12,800 bases of DNA from Deltaproteobacteria bacterium RBG_16_54_11 (GTDB taxonomy: Bacteria > Desulfobacterota > B13-G15 > RBG-16-54-18): NCBI GenBank assembly GCA_001797905.1, contig MGQS01000011.1, forward strand, positions 3,893 to 16,692. Reading direction: 5' to 3'. A program made the position numbers and the translations under genes. The notes below the pieces were generated by a model that was not told the origin of the DNA, ran no database searches, and saw only the letters and a program-made list of their open reading frames with translations. Each line of letters opens with the position of its first letter. Position 1 is the stretch's first letter. Below, in pieces: positions 12,429-12,800 of the stretch.

Positions 12429-12800
12429 CCGCATGAGGCGGAGCTTCAGGGTCTTTCCGGTATCTGGGAGGATCTTAAACCGCTCATCGATCCTCAACCC
12501 GGCCACCCAGCAGATATCATTCCCCGAGATCACCAGGGGTATCTTCAACCGTTCCGCGCGCGGGATCTTGAGGTCTATGAAGAAGTTCTTGAGCTTCTTT
12601 CGCCCCTTCATCCCCAGGGGTATGAAGCTGTCCCCGAATCGAAAGGATCTGGCGCGGAGGGGGAGGACCAGCCGATGAAAGTCGAGAAACGCGGTATCGG
12701 GAGTCGCCGGGGGGTCCGTTTGAGGATCGTGACTCCCCCTGGCTATAGTGGCCTCCAGCTCAACCCCCAGTCCGTCTAACCGTGTCCTGCCTGGAATAAG
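12423..12800 (-). CDS. tilS: tRNA(Ile)-lysidine synthase, C-terminal part (truncated by window)
   Basis: TilS attaches lysine to C34 of the CAU-anticodon tRNA-Ile so that it reads AUA, using ATP. Only the C-terminal 125 residues are in the window; the frame is open to the edge at 12800, so the PP-loop catalytic domain and start lie beyond it. The visible order is diagnostic: IPGRTRLDGLG, then LVLPLRARSFRFGDSFIPLG, then KKLKNFFIDLKIPRAERLKIPLV and GNDICWVAGLRIDERFKI near the end, the substrate-binding TilS C-terminal domain (PF11734/TIGR02433 type). An ATG codon at 12609-12611 lies inside the conserved block and is not the start. The TAG stop (12423-12425) overlaps the end of fmdB, so the two genes are tail to tail with no room for a terminator between them. 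Often ftsH is a neighbour, but that is out of view. Confidence 0.93.
   Translation of the reverse strand, partial: LIPGRTRLDGLGVELEATIARGSHDPQTDPPATPDTAFLDFHRLVLPLRARSFRFGDSFIPLGMKGRKKLKNFFIDLKIPRAERLKIPLVISGNDICWVAGLRIDERFKILPDTGKTLKLRLMRL

Noticed and set aside
12361..12678. Plus-strand frame of 105 codons at the end of the window
   Set aside because: It overlaps fmdB and is antisense to the conserved TilS C-terminal domain, which is far better supported.

Overview
The window looks like an ordinary chromosomal segment of a Gram-negative bacterium. Three things point to a Gram-negative cell: an RND efflux pair with a periplasmic lipoprotein adaptor, a DUF374 acyltransferase-like protein, and the general gene set. 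The mixture of genes (archease with RtcB, a short RRM protein, FmdB, a probable DUF6125 protein) and the G-rich, palindrome-studded intergenic DNA suggest an anaerobic deltaproteobacterial lineage (Desulfobacterota, Syntrophales-like). That placement is an inference; there is no rRNA or other marker gene in the window to confirm it.

Layout, left to right. (1) 1-1274: the C-terminal catalytic part of an Xaa-Pro aminopeptidase, cut by the window edge, followed by efp. (2) 1275-1660: a gene-free stretch packed with inverted and tandem repeats. (3) 1661-3557: archease and RtcB, a tight RNA-ligase operon. (4) 3661-4146: MoaB/Mog of molybdenum cofactor synthesis. (5) 4249-4707: a good sigma70-type promoter and a small RRM RNA-binding protein with no ATG, GTG or TTG at its proper start; ATC at 4354 is the best candidate. 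(6) 4708-6635: a more AT-rich stretch with a 13-bp perfect palindrome, a DUF374 protein and a DUF6125-like protein. (7) 6636-10852: an RND efflux adaptor and inner-membrane pump whose reading frames overlap by 4 bases. No outer-membrane channel or regulator is next to them. (8) 10928-12428: a four-helix membrane protein of unknown function, a nitroreductase and an FmdB zinc-ribbon protein, all on the + strand. (9) 12423-12800: the C-terminal part of TilS on the minus strand, running off the window and converging on fmdB with a 6-base overlap.

Several themes meet here. Translation and RNA functions are frequent: EF-P for proline stalls, a proline-specific peptidase, the RtcB/archease ligase, an RRM protein and TilS for tRNA-Ile decoding. 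The remainder is envelope export, cofactor synthesis and a flavin reductase. I found no phage, transposase, CRISPR array, toxin-antitoxin pair, tRNA or rRNA. I did not find a convincing new multi-gene system. The points most worth a second look are the apparent ATC start codon of the RRM gene, the recurring purine/pyrimidine palindromes between genes, a hairpin over the ribosome binding site at 5808-5828, and a 17-18 bp direct repeat on both sides of the RND operon.
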